NCBI GenBank assembly: GCA_020637195.1
Contig: JACJWK010000004.1
Coordinates: 1-64,000, forward strand
Length of the DNA: 64,000 bases
Direction of reading: 5' to 3'
From: Microthrixaceae bacterium
GTDB taxonomy: Bacteria > Actinomycetota > Acidimicrobiia > Acidimicrobiales > DATDAH01
Shown here: positions 12,057 through 19,671 of the stretch, piece after piece
How positions within the stretch are numbered: the first letter of the stretch is position 1
How the letters are laid out: every line of letters begins with the position of its first letter
Position numbers and translations under genes: made by a program
Notes under the pieces: model-generated
What the model saw: the letters and a program-made list of their open reading frames with translations, nothing else
The model's database searches: none
What the model was told of the DNA's origin: nothing

Positions 12057-12689
12057 TCAGGCCGACGGCGGGTAGGTCACCGTGACGGCCGCGCTGGTGG
12101 CGGCGAGGCGTGCCACCGTCTCGAGCACGGCGGCGCCGTTCGTCTCGTCGGGCCCGACGAGGTCGGCGGCGCTGGGCGACAGCACGTGCACGGTGAACAC
12201 GTACTGGTGGGACTCGCCCTCGGGCGGGCACGGGCCGTCGTAGGTGGCGGCGCCGAAGTCGTTCGGGTACAGCACGGCCCCCGGGGGGACCTCCCCGGTG
12301 GTGAGCCGCGTGGTGTCGGGGGGGACGGCGGCCATCACCCAGTGGACGAAGTCGCCGGCGTCGGGATCGGTCAGCGACAGCACCAGCGACTCGGCGTCGG
12401 CGGGGACGTCGGTGATCGTGAGGGGCGGGGACACGTCCTCGCCGTCGCAGGTGAACCGCTCGGGCAGGGTGCCCGCCACGTCGAAGGCGGGGCTCGACAG
12501 CGCCAGGAAGGGTGCCGCCGTGCCGGACCCGGCGGGGGCCGTGGTGGGCGGCGCCGTGGCGGTCAGCTCCGGGTCGGGCTCGGCCAGCTCGCGCCCGTCG
12601 GTGCTGCTGCACGCCCCGACCACCAGGCCCGCCGCCACCAGCGCGGCGACGAGCGCGGGACGGCGCGGGGAGGGGCGGGCGGGCGGCAT
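12057..12689 (-). CDS. YbhB/YbcL family (PEBP) lipoprotein
   Basis: A 210-aa phosphatidylethanolamine-binding-protein fold. An N-terminal signal (ALVAALVAAGLVVGAC) with Cys after VGA gives a lipobox, so it is probably a membrane lipoprotein. The mature domain has the PEBP marks FTCDGEDVSPPL, LVLSLTDPDAGDFVHWVMA, ATYDGPCPPEGESHQYVFTVHVL. Upstream in-frame codons to 12728 exist, but ATG 12689 puts the signal peptide properly at the N-terminus. It ends 36 nt from the convergent thioesterase. Its ligand is unknown. Confidence 0.93.
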   Translation of the reverse strand: MPPARPSPRRPALVAALVAAGLVVGACSSTDGRELAEPDPELTATAPPTTAPAGSGTAAPFLALSSPAFDVAGTLPERFTCDGEDVSPPLTITDVPADAESLVLSLTDPDAGDFVHWVMAAVPPDTTRLTTGEVPPGAVLYPNDFGAATYDGPCPPEGESHQYVFTVHVLSPSAADLVGPDETNGAAVLETVARLAATSAAVTVTYPPSA

Positions 12690-12742
12690 CGGCGGCCAAG
12701 TGTCGCAGGTCCCGCTCGCCGGGTACACAAGACTGGAACCCG

Positions 12743-13975
12743 ATGGCTCGCCTGACCCGGCTCCTCAAGGGCTTCGCCGCCCTCTTCGGGCCGGACGTCG
12801 CCGACGCCCGGCAGAGCCTCGTCGCGCTCGCGCTGAACACCAGCACGAGCCTGCTGGCCGGCGCGTTCCTCGGCGCCATCACCGCCACCTTCGAGGACCT
12901 GCCCGGCCTCCTGGTGCTCGTCCCCGCGGCCATCGGCCTGCGGGGCAACATCTTCGGCGCGTTCGGCAACCGCATCAGCACGTCGATCCACGCCGGCGGC
13001 TTCCGGTTCTCGATGCGCCGCGACACCGTGCTCGGCCAGAACGTGCTGGGCGCCACCGTCCTCACGCTGTCGCTGTCCCTGCTGCTGGCGGTGATCGTCA
13101 AGATCATCGCCGTCGGCCTGGGCCTGGAGGGCTCCATCTCCCTGTTCGACCTGGCCCTGGTGTCCATCGTGGGCGGCTTCCTCGGCTCCATCCCGGTGAT
13201 GGGAGCCACGGTCGGCCTCGCCGCCGGCGCGGTCCGCTACGACTGGGACCTCGACAACGTGACGGCCCCCCTCGTGTCCACCCTCGGCGACGTGCTCACG
13301 CTGCCGGCCCTCTACCTCGCCACCCTGGCGCTCGGCTACGCCGTGCTGACCCCCGGCCTCGGCGTCGTGGCCATCGCCGCCGCGGTCGCCGTCCTCGTGG
13401 TCGGGTGGCGGGCGTCGCTGCCCGAACTGCGCCGCATCGTGCGCGAGTCGGTGCCGATCCTGCTCGCTGCGGCCACGCTGAGCGCGATGGCGGGCGTCGC
13501 GCTGGAGAAGAGCTTCGACTCGTTCAGCCGCTACCCGGCGCTGCTCGTCCTCGTTCCCGCCCAGCTCAGCACCGCCGGGGCGCTCGGGGGCATCCTGTCG
13601 GGCCGGCTCTCGAGCAAGCTGTTCCTCGGCGTCGTGGCCCCGTCGCCGGTGCCCAGCCGCGAGGCCCGCCACGACATCGTGCTCGTGCTCGTGCTGGCCG
13701 TGCCGGTCTACCTGTTCAACGCGGTGGGCGCCGAGGTCGTGGCCGACCTGCTCGGCCAGGCCACCCCCGGGCTCACCGCGATGATCGCGGCCTCGATGGT
13801 GGGCGGCTTCGTGGCCATGGCGATGGTGGTGGCCATCGCGTACTACGCCGCCATCGTCGCGGTCCGCACCGGCCTCGACCCCGACACCTACGGCATCCCG
13901 GTGGTCAGCTCGTGCGTCGACTTCGTCGGCGCCTTCGCCCTCGTCGTCGCCATCAGCGCGCTCGGCATCACGTGA
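12743..13975 (+). CDS. SLC41/MgtE-type divalent cation transporter (membrane domain only)
   Basis: A 410-aa integral membrane protein made of two similar halves. Each half carries a glycine-rich signature followed by several helices: LVPAAIGLRGNIFGAFGNRIS at about 64-84, and LVPAQLSTAGALGGILSGRLSS at about 269-290. This LxPxxxxxxGNxxG pattern is that of the MgtE membrane domain and the eukaryotic SLC41 Mg2+ transporters. The cytosolic N and CBS domains of bacterial MgtE are absent. ATG 12743 is chosen as the only good start after the divergent PEBP gene. A PhoU-TrkA_C protein follows 102 nt downstream and is a likely partner. The substrate (Mg2+ or another divalent cation) is inferred. Confidence 0.88.
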   Translation: MARLTRLLKGFAALFGPDVADARQSLVALALNTSTSLLAGAFLGAITATFEDLPGLLVLVPAAIGLRGNIFGAFGNRISTSIHAGGFRFSMRRDTVLGQNVLGATVLTLSLSLLLAVIVKIIAVGLGLEGSISLFDLALVSIVGGFLGSIPVMGATVGLAAGAVRYDWDLDNVTAPLVSTLGDVLTLPALYLATLALGYAVLTPGLGVVAIAAAVAVLVVGWRASLPELRRIVRESVPILLAAATLSAMAGVALEKSFDSFSRYPALLVLVPAQLSTAGALGGILSGRLSSKLFLGVVAPSPVPSREARHDIVLVLVLAVPVYLFNAVGAEVVADLLGQATPGLTAMIAASMVGGFVAMAMVVAIAYYAAIVAVRTGLDPDTYGIPVVSSCVDFVGAFALVVAISALGIT

Positions 13976-14054
13976 TGCGGCGCTTCTCCTCCGGCATCCG
14001 GGTTCGTCGGCGCCGCGACTCCGCTCACCTCACGATCTTGATCCCGCTCTGCTC

Positions 14055-14060
14055 TACGCT
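14055..14060 (+). promoter_or_regulatory. Possible -10 box before the PhoU-TrkA_C gene
   Basis: TACGCT lies 17 nt before ATG 14078, and GAAAGGG in between could serve as the ribosome binding site. It would give a short leader and partly independent expression from the transporter. Confidence 0.4.
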
Positions 14061-14077
14061 CGAAAGGGCCACGCACC

Positions 14078-15307
14078 ATGGATGACCGGAACCGCAACCT
14101 GCGCACCATGCTCTCGGAGGCCAAGGACACCTCCGAGCTGATGGTGGACCTCGCCTACGCCGCGCTGTACTTCGGCGACCCCGACATGGCCGACGAGGTC
14201 GCCGAGCTCGAGGAGCAGATGAGCGACCTCGTCCACGACATGCGCGCCGTGTGCATCCTGGCCGTGCGGGCACCGCGCGAGGCCGAGTCGATGTCGTCGG
14301 TCCTCCAGGTGATCAGCGCCATCGAGGGCATCGCCAACGGCGCGGTCGACATCGCCCGCATCGTCACCCACAACCTGGGCATCCCCCGCGAGCTCGTCGC
14401 CGACCTCTCCGTGGCCGAGGAGGTGTCGCACCGCGTCATGGTGCGCGACGGCTCGCACATGGCGCACCGCCCGCTGGCGGCGCTCGAGCTGCCGGTGGCG
14501 ACCGGCATGCGGGTGATGGCCATCCGGCGCGACCGCGAGTGGAACATCGACGTCGACGGCGACTGCGTGCTGGTGCCGGGCGACGTGCTGTTCCTCGAGG
14601 GCTCGCCCGCCGGCATCCCCCGGCTGCGCGAGCTGGCCAACGCGCCCCTGTGGGAGCCCGCCTCACCCCCCGAGGACGGGACCGTGGACGACCTCGACCG
14701 GGCCGTCGACGTCCTCGTCGAGATGAAGAACATCTCCGAGGTGGCGGTGGGCCTCGCGTACTCGGCCCTCGTGTTCCGCGACGCCGGGCTCGCCGCCGAG
14801 GTCCGCCATCTCGAGGACCGCCTCGACGAGATGAAGGACCGGCTCGAGCTCTGGGTGCTGCGGGCGGCCGCCGACGACATCGACCCGTCGCCGTTGCGGG
14901 GCCTGTTGCACCTGTCCCAGGCGGCGGAGTTCATCGGCGACCAGGCCCAGTCCATGGTGTGGATCGTCGAGCAGGAGGAGGACATCCACCCGATCCTCAA
15001 CATCGCGCTCGGCGACTCGGACGAGGTGGTGGTGAAGGTGCCGGTGGCGCAGGGGTCGATGGCCGACGGCGCCGCGCTGGCCGAGCTCCGGCTCGACATG
15101 GAGCCCGGGTACCACGTGCTGGCGGTGCGCCGCGACCAGCGCTACCTCTACCGGCCCCGGGGCCACGTGCGCCTGGAGGCGGGCGACGAGATCATCGCCG
15201 CCGGGCCCGACGAGGGGCGCCAGCACCTGGCCGAGCGGTGCGGCTGGCGCCTGCGCCACGACGAGGAGACGGGCGAGAGCGAGCTCCTCCCCGCCGAGCG
15301 GGTCTGA
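14078..15307 (+). CDS. Tandem PhoU-like / TrkA_C (RCK_C) regulator of the cation transporter
   Basis: A 409-aa soluble protein built as a duplication. A helical PhoU-like half (about 5-105, DTSELMVDLAYAALYFGD ... HDMRAVCILAVRAP) is followed by a TrkA_C module (about 115-195, LPVATGMRVMAIRRDREW, DGDCVLVPGDVLFLEG). A second PhoU-like half (about 215-310, KNISEVAVGLAYSALVFRDA) is followed by a second TrkA_C module (about 315-390, EPGYHVLAVRRDQRYLYRPRG, LEAGDEIIAAGP). TrkA_C domains bind regulatory ligands in K+ and divalent cation transport, so the protein probably gates the upstream transporter. No membrane segments are seen. Pairing with the transporter is inferred from order. Confidence 0.88.
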   Translation: MDDRNRNLRTMLSEAKDTSELMVDLAYAALYFGDPDMADEVAELEEQMSDLVHDMRAVCILAVRAPREAESMSSVLQVISAIEGIANGAVDIARIVTHNLGIPRELVADLSVAEEVSHRVMVRDGSHMAHRPLAALELPVATGMRVMAIRRDREWNIDVDGDCVLVPGDVLFLEGSPAGIPRLRELANAPLWEPASPPEDGTVDDLDRAVDVLVEMKNISEVAVGLAYSALVFRDAGLAAEVRHLEDRLDEMKDRLELWVLRAAADDIDPSPLRGLLHLSQAAEFIGDQAQSMVWIVEQEEDIHPILNIALGDSDEVVVKVPVAQGSMADGAALAELRLDMEPGYHVLAVRRDQRYLYRPRGHVRLEAGDEIIAAGPDEGRQHLAERCGWRLRHDEETGESELLPAERV

Positions 15308-15342
15308 CGGGCGGCGGTCCGGCGGCCGCGTCGGCCGCGGGC

Positions 15343-16350
15343 TCAGCGCCCGGCCGGCGGCGCGGGTGGGGGCGAGGCGGGACGCGGGGGCGGCGGCTCG
15401 TCGCCGTTCTGGTTGAACAGCTCGGCGATGCCGCCGATCGAGCCCATCACCCCGGCCATGTCCGCCGGCAGGAAGATCTTGGTGGCCCGCCCGTTGGCGA
15501 TGCCCTGGAGGGCCTCGAGGTACTTGACCGCGAGCAGGTCCGGGGTGGGGTTGCCCTCGTGGATGGCGGCGTAGACCGAGCGGACGGCCTCGGCCTGGCC
15601 GGCGGCCACCGTGAGCTGGCGGTACTTCTCGGCGTCGGCGATCGCCCGGGTGGCCTCGGCCTGGCCCTCGGCGTCGAGGATGGCCTTCTGCTTCTGGCCC
15701 TCGGCCTCGAGGATCTGCGACTGCTTCTGGCCCTCGGCCTGGGCGATGGCGGCCTCCCGCTGGCCGCTGGCGGTGGTGACCACGGCCCGCCGGGTGCGCT
15801 CGGCCTTCATCTGCTCGTGCATGGCGGCCATGACGTCGGGCGGCGGGTCGATGCGCTGGATCTCCACCCGGGCCACCCGCACGCCCCACTTGTCGGTGGC
15901 GTCGTCGAGGATCTGGCGCAGGGCCAGGTTGATGTTGTCGCGCGACGTCAGCGCGGAGTCGAGCTCCATGTCGCCGATCAGGTTGCGCAGGTTCGTCTGG
16001 GCCAGCTTGGTGATGGCGAGCAGGAAGTTGGCGACGTTGTAGATGAGCCGCTGGGGGTCGCTCGGCTCGTAGTAGATGACCGCGTCGACCGACACGACGA
16101 CGTTGTCGGCGGTGATGACCTCCTGCGGGGGGACGTCCACCACCTGCTCGCGCATGTCGACCAGGCGCATGGTCTGGATGAAGGGCAGGATCATGCGCAG
16201 GCCGGGGTCGACCGTGCTCTTGTACTTGCCGAGCTGCTCGACGATGCCCCGCTGGTACGGGCGCACGATCTTGAAGCTCTTGACGACCACGATGATCAGG
16301 AACAGGGCGATGAGCCCCAGGACGATCGCGGCGATCTCGGTGGCGCTCAT
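15343..16350 (-). CDS. SPFH/stomatin-like protein (slipin/paraslipin)
   Basis: A 335-aa band-7 protein. An N-terminal membrane helix (TEIAAIVLGLIALFLIIVVV) is followed by the SPFH core with VRPYQRGIVEQLGKY, DPGLRMILPFIQTM, VDMREQVVDVPPQEVITADN and the LRNLIGDMELDSALTSRD segment. An Ala/Glu/Gln-rich coiled coil follows (repeats of AEGQKQ and AEGQAEATR, about 195-260), and then a Pro-rich tail. Such proteins form membrane microdomain scaffolds. The upstream NfeD gene overlaps by 4 nt, the classic NfeD-SPFH operon. Confidence 0.95.
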   Translation of the reverse strand: MSATEIAAIVLGLIALFLIIVVVKSFKIVRPYQRGIVEQLGKYKSTVDPGLRMILPFIQTMRLVDMREQVVDVPPQEVITADNVVVSVDAVIYYEPSDPQRLIYNVANFLLAITKLAQTNLRNLIGDMELDSALTSRDNINLALRQILDDATDKWGVRVARVEIQRIDPPPDVMAAMHEQMKAERTRRAVVTTASGQREAAIAQAEGQKQSQILEAEGQKQKAILDAEGQAEATRAIADAEKYRQLTVAAGQAEAVRSVYAAIHEGNPTPDLLAVKYLEALQGIANGRATKIFLPADMAGVMGSIGGIAELFNQNGDEPPPPRPASPPPAPPAGR

Positions 16351-16850
16351 GGCTGCTCCTCGGTCGGGGGGTCGATCGGTTCGGGTGGCGGGGCCGGGGC
16401 GTTCGGGCCCCCGGCGGGGAAGACGACGACCCGGGTGCCGCGCACCTCGACGACCTTGACGGCCGCGCCGGCGGGGATGGGCGAGCCGTCACCGCTCTCG
16501 GCCCGCCACTCCTCCCGGTCGATGCGCACGGTGCCCAGGTCCTGGGCGTCGATGGCCTCGAGGACCTTGGCCTGCTGGCCGATCAGGCGCTTGGCGCCGA
16601 TGCCGTCGGTGGGCTCGGTGCGGTCCAGGCGGTGCGACAGCTGGCGGAAGCCGGCCAGCGCGGCCACCGAGACCACGATGAACACGCCGAGCTCGACGGC
16701 CACCGGCACGCCGAGGAAGGCGAGGACGGCCGCCGCCGCGGCGCCGAACGCGAACGGCAACAAGAAGAAGGCGCCCGGCGACGAGAGCTCGCCCAACGCG
16801 AACATCGCGGCCGCCGCCAACCAGATCCACCGCCAGGCCTCGGGCTCCAC
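16347..16850 (-). CDS. NfeD family membrane protein
   Basis: A 167-aa protein with three to four N-terminal membrane helices (IWLAAAAMFALGELSSPGAFFLLPFAFGAAAAAVLAFL, then a third near 50-70) and a C-terminal OB fold (ADDQ-like LIGQQAKVLEAI, TVRIDREEWRAES, IPAGAAVKVVEVRGTRVVV). It is the short, protease-less NfeD class that works with SPFH proteins. Its stop overlaps the start of the SPFH gene (ATGA), showing translational coupling. The GTG start has a -10 box 7 nt upstream. Confidence 0.93.
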   Translation of the reverse strand: MEPEAWRWIWLAAAAMFALGELSSPGAFFLLPFAFGAAAAAVLAFLGVPVAVELGVFIVVSVAALAGFRQLSHRLDRTEPTDGIGAKRLIGQQAKVLEAIDAQDLGTVRIDREEWRAESGDGSPIPAGAAVKVVEVRGTRVVVFPAGGPNAPAPPPEPIDPPTEEQP

Positions 16851-16857
16851 GCCGTCG

Positions 16858-16863
16858 AATCTA
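16858..16863 (-). promoter_or_regulatory. -10 box of the NfeD-SPFH operon (leaderless)
   Basis: On the minus strand TAGATT stands 7 nt before GTG 16850. The divergent mca promoter lies within 40 bp. Confidence 0.55.
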
Positions 16864-16898
16864 CCGGCGGAGCGGGGTCGGTGGGGGCCGGATCCGGG

Positions 16899-16904
16899 TA
16901 GCTT
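16899..16904 (+). promoter_or_regulatory. -10 box of mca
   Basis: TAGCTT lies 8 nt before ATG 16913, so the leader is at most one or two bases. Confidence 0.5.
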
Positions 16905-16912
16905 CGCTCGGG

Positions 16913-17785
16913 ATGAGCGAACCCCTGTCGCTGCTGACCGTGCACGCCCACCCCGACGACGAGGCCTCCAAGGGCGCGTCGACCGTGGCCAAGTACAAGG
17001 CCGAGGGCGTGCGCACCACGCTCGTGTGCTGCACGGGCGGCGAGGCGGGCGACATCTTGAACCCGGCCATGGACACGCCCGAGGTGCGCGCCCGCATCGA
17101 CGACGTGCGTCGCGACGAGCTGGCGTTGGCCGCCCGGATCATCGGGTACGACCGGGTCGCCCTGTTGGGCTATCGCGACTCGGGGATGCCCGACACCCCG
17201 GCCAACGAGGACCCCCGGTGCTTCGCCCGGGCGGACCTCGACGAGGCCGTGGCCCGCCTGGTCGAGGTGATCCGGGCCGAACGGCCGCAGGTGATCGTCA
17301 CCTACGCCGACGACCAGGAGGGCTACCCGCACCCCGATCACCTCCGGGTGCACGACATCAGCCTCCCCGCCTTCGAGCAGGCCGGTGACCCCGACGCCCA
17401 CCCCGACCTCGGTGAGCCCTGGCAGCCGCTGAAGCTGTACTACGTCGTGTGGTCGCGGGCCCGGATGCTGGCCACCCACGCCAAGTTCACCGAGCTGGGC
17501 CTCGAGTCGCCCTTCACCGAGCACTGGTTCGAGCGGCCCAGCCAGGACCACCGCATCACCACCCAGGTGCCCACCGACGGCTTCCAGGACGTCCGCCTCG
17601 AGGCGCTGCTGGCCCACGCCACCCAGGTCGACCCGGCGTCGCCGTTCTGGTTCGGGCTGCCCCGCGAAGTGAGCCGCGAGATCCACCCCTTCGACGACTA
17701 CATCCTCGCCCGCAGCCTGGTCGACCTGCCGCCCCACGACGCCGAGCACCCCGAGACCGACCTGTTCGAGGGCCTCCGCCCGTAG
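16913..17785 (+). CDS. mca: Mycothiol S-conjugate amidase (Mca)
   Basis: A 290-aa zinc hydrolase of the LmbE/PIG-L family that cleaves mycothiol S-conjugates to a mercapturic acid and GlcN-Ins during thiol-based detoxification. The metal motif HAHPDDEASKGAST is at about 11-24 and the second metal site EGYPHPDHLRVHD is at about 139-151. The substrate-side GGEAGDILNP and the C-terminal REIHPFDDYILA are features of Mca. MshB, the paralogous deacetylase, is shorter in the middle region and less likely here. Its presence implies that mycothiol is made by this organism. Confidence 0.92.
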   Translation: MSEPLSLLTVHAHPDDEASKGASTVAKYKAEGVRTTLVCCTGGEAGDILNPAMDTPEVRARIDDVRRDELALAARIIGYDRVALLGYRDSGMPDTPANEDPRCFARADLDEAVARLVEVIRAERPQVIVTYADDQEGYPHPDHLRVHDISLPAFEQAGDPDAHPDLGEPWQPLKLYYVVWSRARMLATHAKFTELGLESPFTEHWFERPSQDHRITTQVPTDGFQDVRLEALLAHATQVDPASPFWFGLPREVSREIHPFDDYILARSLVDLPPHDAEHPETDLFEGLRP

Positions 17786-17873
17786 TCCCTGGTCCCGCCG
17801 GCGGCCGCGCCCGGGTGGCGGGGGTGGGTGACGCCGGCTCGGGGCGGCCGCTCGACCGGCCCGGCGCGGTGGC

Positions 17874-18707
17874 TCAGCCCCCCTGCTGGACGACCCGCAG
17901 CTCGCGGTAGCCGACCAGCGTGGCGCCGGCCGCCGCCACGTCGGCGGCGAGGCCCTCGCGGTCGGTGAGGTACGCGTGGTCGTCGACCCGGTCGACCCAG
18001 TCGGGGGCGATGGCCCGCAGCTCGGGGGTGTCGGCGGCGGGGTGCAGGTACACCTCGGTGACACCGGGGCGCAGGTCGGCGAGGACCGCGGCGATGGCCG
18101 CGCGCCCGCCGAGGCCCTGCACGTGCACGAAGTGGTCGGGGAAGACGACGCCCTCCTCGGCCGCGAGGCGGCGGAAGGGGAAGCCGACCGCCCGCTCGGT
18201 GGACGCCCCGGACAGGCGCAGCGGGAGGCCGAAGTCGACGGCGAGGTCGAGGTACACGTCGAAGAACTCGGGCCGAAGCTGGAGCGTGCCCATGTGCGAG
18301 TCCAGATGGGTGACGTCGAAGCCCCACAGGATGGCCCGCTCGACCTGGGCCCGGCACTCGCGCCGCACCTCGTCGAGGTCGGCGTGGTCCCAGGTGTCGG
18401 TGACGGTGCGGGGGAAGCCGCCGTCGCCGTCCAGCAGCGACGGCGCCTGGGTGATGGGCCCCCAGCGGTACACGTCGTACTCGGCGTTGAGGGTGAGGTG
18501 GACGCCGACGTCCTCGCCGCGGTAGCGCGACGCGGCCTCGCGCGCCCAGGGGGCGGGGACCATCAGCGAGGCGCTCGTGCCCGCGCCGTCGCGCAGCGCG
18601 TCGTAGACCCCGAGGTTGGCGGCGTGGGTGACCCCGAGGTCGTCGCAGTTGACGATGAGCAGGCGGGCGTCGGGCGCGTGCCCCAACCGTTCGGCGAGCG
18701 ACGTCAC
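17874..18707 (-). CDS. ChbG/YdjC-family carbohydrate deacetylase
   Basis: A 277-aa protein with the YdjC fold. The metal-binding motif LLIVNCDDLGVTHAAN is at about 16-31, DVGVHLTLNAEYD at about 66-78, and the catalytic-site motif VTHLDSHMGTLQLRPEFF at about 131-148. The family removes acetyl groups from chitooligosaccharide-like sugars; the exact substrate here is unknown. The GTG start is supported by a -10 box 6 nt upstream. It runs just downstream of the secreted nuclease on the same strand. Confidence 0.9.
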   Translation of the reverse strand: MTSLAERLGHAPDARLLIVNCDDLGVTHAANLGVYDALRDGAGTSASLMVPAPWAREAASRYRGEDVGVHLTLNAEYDVYRWGPITQAPSLLDGDGGFPRTVTDTWDHADLDEVRRECRAQVERAILWGFDVTHLDSHMGTLQLRPEFFDVYLDLAVDFGLPLRLSGASTERAVGFPFRRLAAEEGVVFPDHFVHVQGLGGRAAIAAVLADLRPGVTEVYLHPAADTPELRAIAPDWVDRVDDHAYLTDREGLAADVAAAGATLVGYRELRVVQQGG

Positions 18708-18713
18708 ACCCCA

Positions 18714-18719
18714 ACGCTA
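18714..18719 (-). promoter_or_regulatory. -10 box of the YdjC-family gene (leaderless)
   Basis: TAGCGT on the minus strand, then six bases, then GTG 18707. It overlaps the stop codon of the upstream nuclease gene, so the two genes may be independently transcribed. Confidence 0.5.
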
Positions 18720-19241
18720 ACGAGCGGGGACGTCGGGGCCTCCACATGCGCCCCACAACCCGAGTCCGGCCGACCGGGCGTCGGCCACGGCGCGGGCGAG
18801 CTCGGCGGCGTGGGCGCCGTTGGGCGCGATGTCGAGGGCGTCGGCGTACCCGTCCTCGGCCAGGGAGCGGTTGACGAACAGGCCGTCGTCGACCCGGTAG
18901 ACGTAGGCGAGCAGCCGGCCGTAGCGGTCGCGCGCCTCGGTGTCGCGCACCAGGCGGATCGCGGTGCCCGCCGGCAACAGCTCGGCCGTGCGGTCCGAGG
19001 CCTCGGCGCCGTAGCACTCGACCGGCCGCGTGGGGTGGTGGGTCTCGGGGGTGTCGACGCCGAGCAGGCGCACGGTCTCGACGGCGCCGCCGTAGTCGAC
19101 GTCGATCGTGTCGCCGTCGGTCACCGACACCACGGTGGCGGCGCCGTCGGTGGGCGCGGCGCGGGTGGGCGTGCAGGCGGCGGCGTTCACGGCGAGGATG
19201 GCGGCGGCGAGCAGCGTGGGGAGGGGGCGGGCGCGGGCCAT
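18717..19241 (-). CDS. Secreted thermonuclease-family (SNase-like) lipoprotein
   Basis: A 174-aa protein with an N-terminal signal (LPTLLAAAILAVNAAAC) whose Cys could be lipidated. The SNase core follows: VVSVTDGDTIDVDYGG, VRLLGVDTPETHHPTRPVECYGAEAS, DRYGRLLAYVYRVDDGLFVNRSLAEDGYA. The catalytic-type residues are in place: Asp of DGDT, Asp/Glu of VDTPE, and Arg of RYGR. ATG 19241 is chosen because GGAGG precedes it at good spacing and the signal peptide then begins correctly. It probably degrades extracellular nucleic acid. Confidence 0.92.
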   Translation of the reverse strand: MARARPLPTLLAAAILAVNAAACTPTRAAPTDGAATVVSVTDGDTIDVDYGGAVETVRLLGVDTPETHHPTRPVECYGAEASDRTAELLPAGTAIRLVRDTEARDRYGRLLAYVYRVDDGLFVNRSLAEDGYADALDIAPNGAHAAELARAVADARSAGLGLWGACGGPDVPAR

Positions 19242-19671
19242 GGCGGCCTCCGGTGGTGCGACGGTTGGAGGCGGTGCGCCCACCGCGAGCCCTGGCGCGT
19301 GGTGCCAGTGTGCCGGGTCGGTGTGACCTCGAGGCGGGCGGCGTCGTCCCCCCGCGGGGCGGCCGCCGCCGGTGGGAGGCGGCCGCCCCGCCGGCAGGTG
19401 AACGGGTTCAGCCGCCGGCGGTGACGGACACGGCGTTGGCGATGCCGCCGGTGGGCGTCACGATGATCGATGTGGGTGGGCTGGTGGCCCGGTCGGCGCG
19501 GCGCGAGGCCAGGGGCCCGGGTGCCGCTCGGGCCACTCTCCGGTGACGGGCGGCGCCTTGCCGGCGACGGACCCGGAGTGGCCCGCGCCGCTCACGCCGG
19601 CGGCGTCGCGGCCGACTCAAGGAGGGTCGCGGCCCGTGTCGGGTCGGGGCGGCGCAGGAGGCGCGGGAGAC
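19242..19671. other. Gene-free interval with one strong hairpin
   Basis: The 430 bp between the nuclease start and the PIG-V-like gene hold the hairpin at 19354-19391. A minus-strand stretch ending at 19408 reads VTPTGGIANAVSVTAGG before a stop, but no start or domain supports it. Nothing else is recognised. Confidence 0.5.
19354..19391. repeat. GC-rich perfect hairpin (14-bp arms)
   Basis: GCGGGGCGGCCGCC (19354-19367) pairs exactly with 19378-19391 around a 10-nt loop. There is no T-run on either side, so it is only a possible terminator or roadblock in the gene-free interval. Confidence 0.7.

Noticed and set aside
19408..19470. C-terminal gene fragment ending VTPTGGIANAVSVTAGG
   Set aside because: There is no start, no ribosome binding site and no upstream continuation of protein character.
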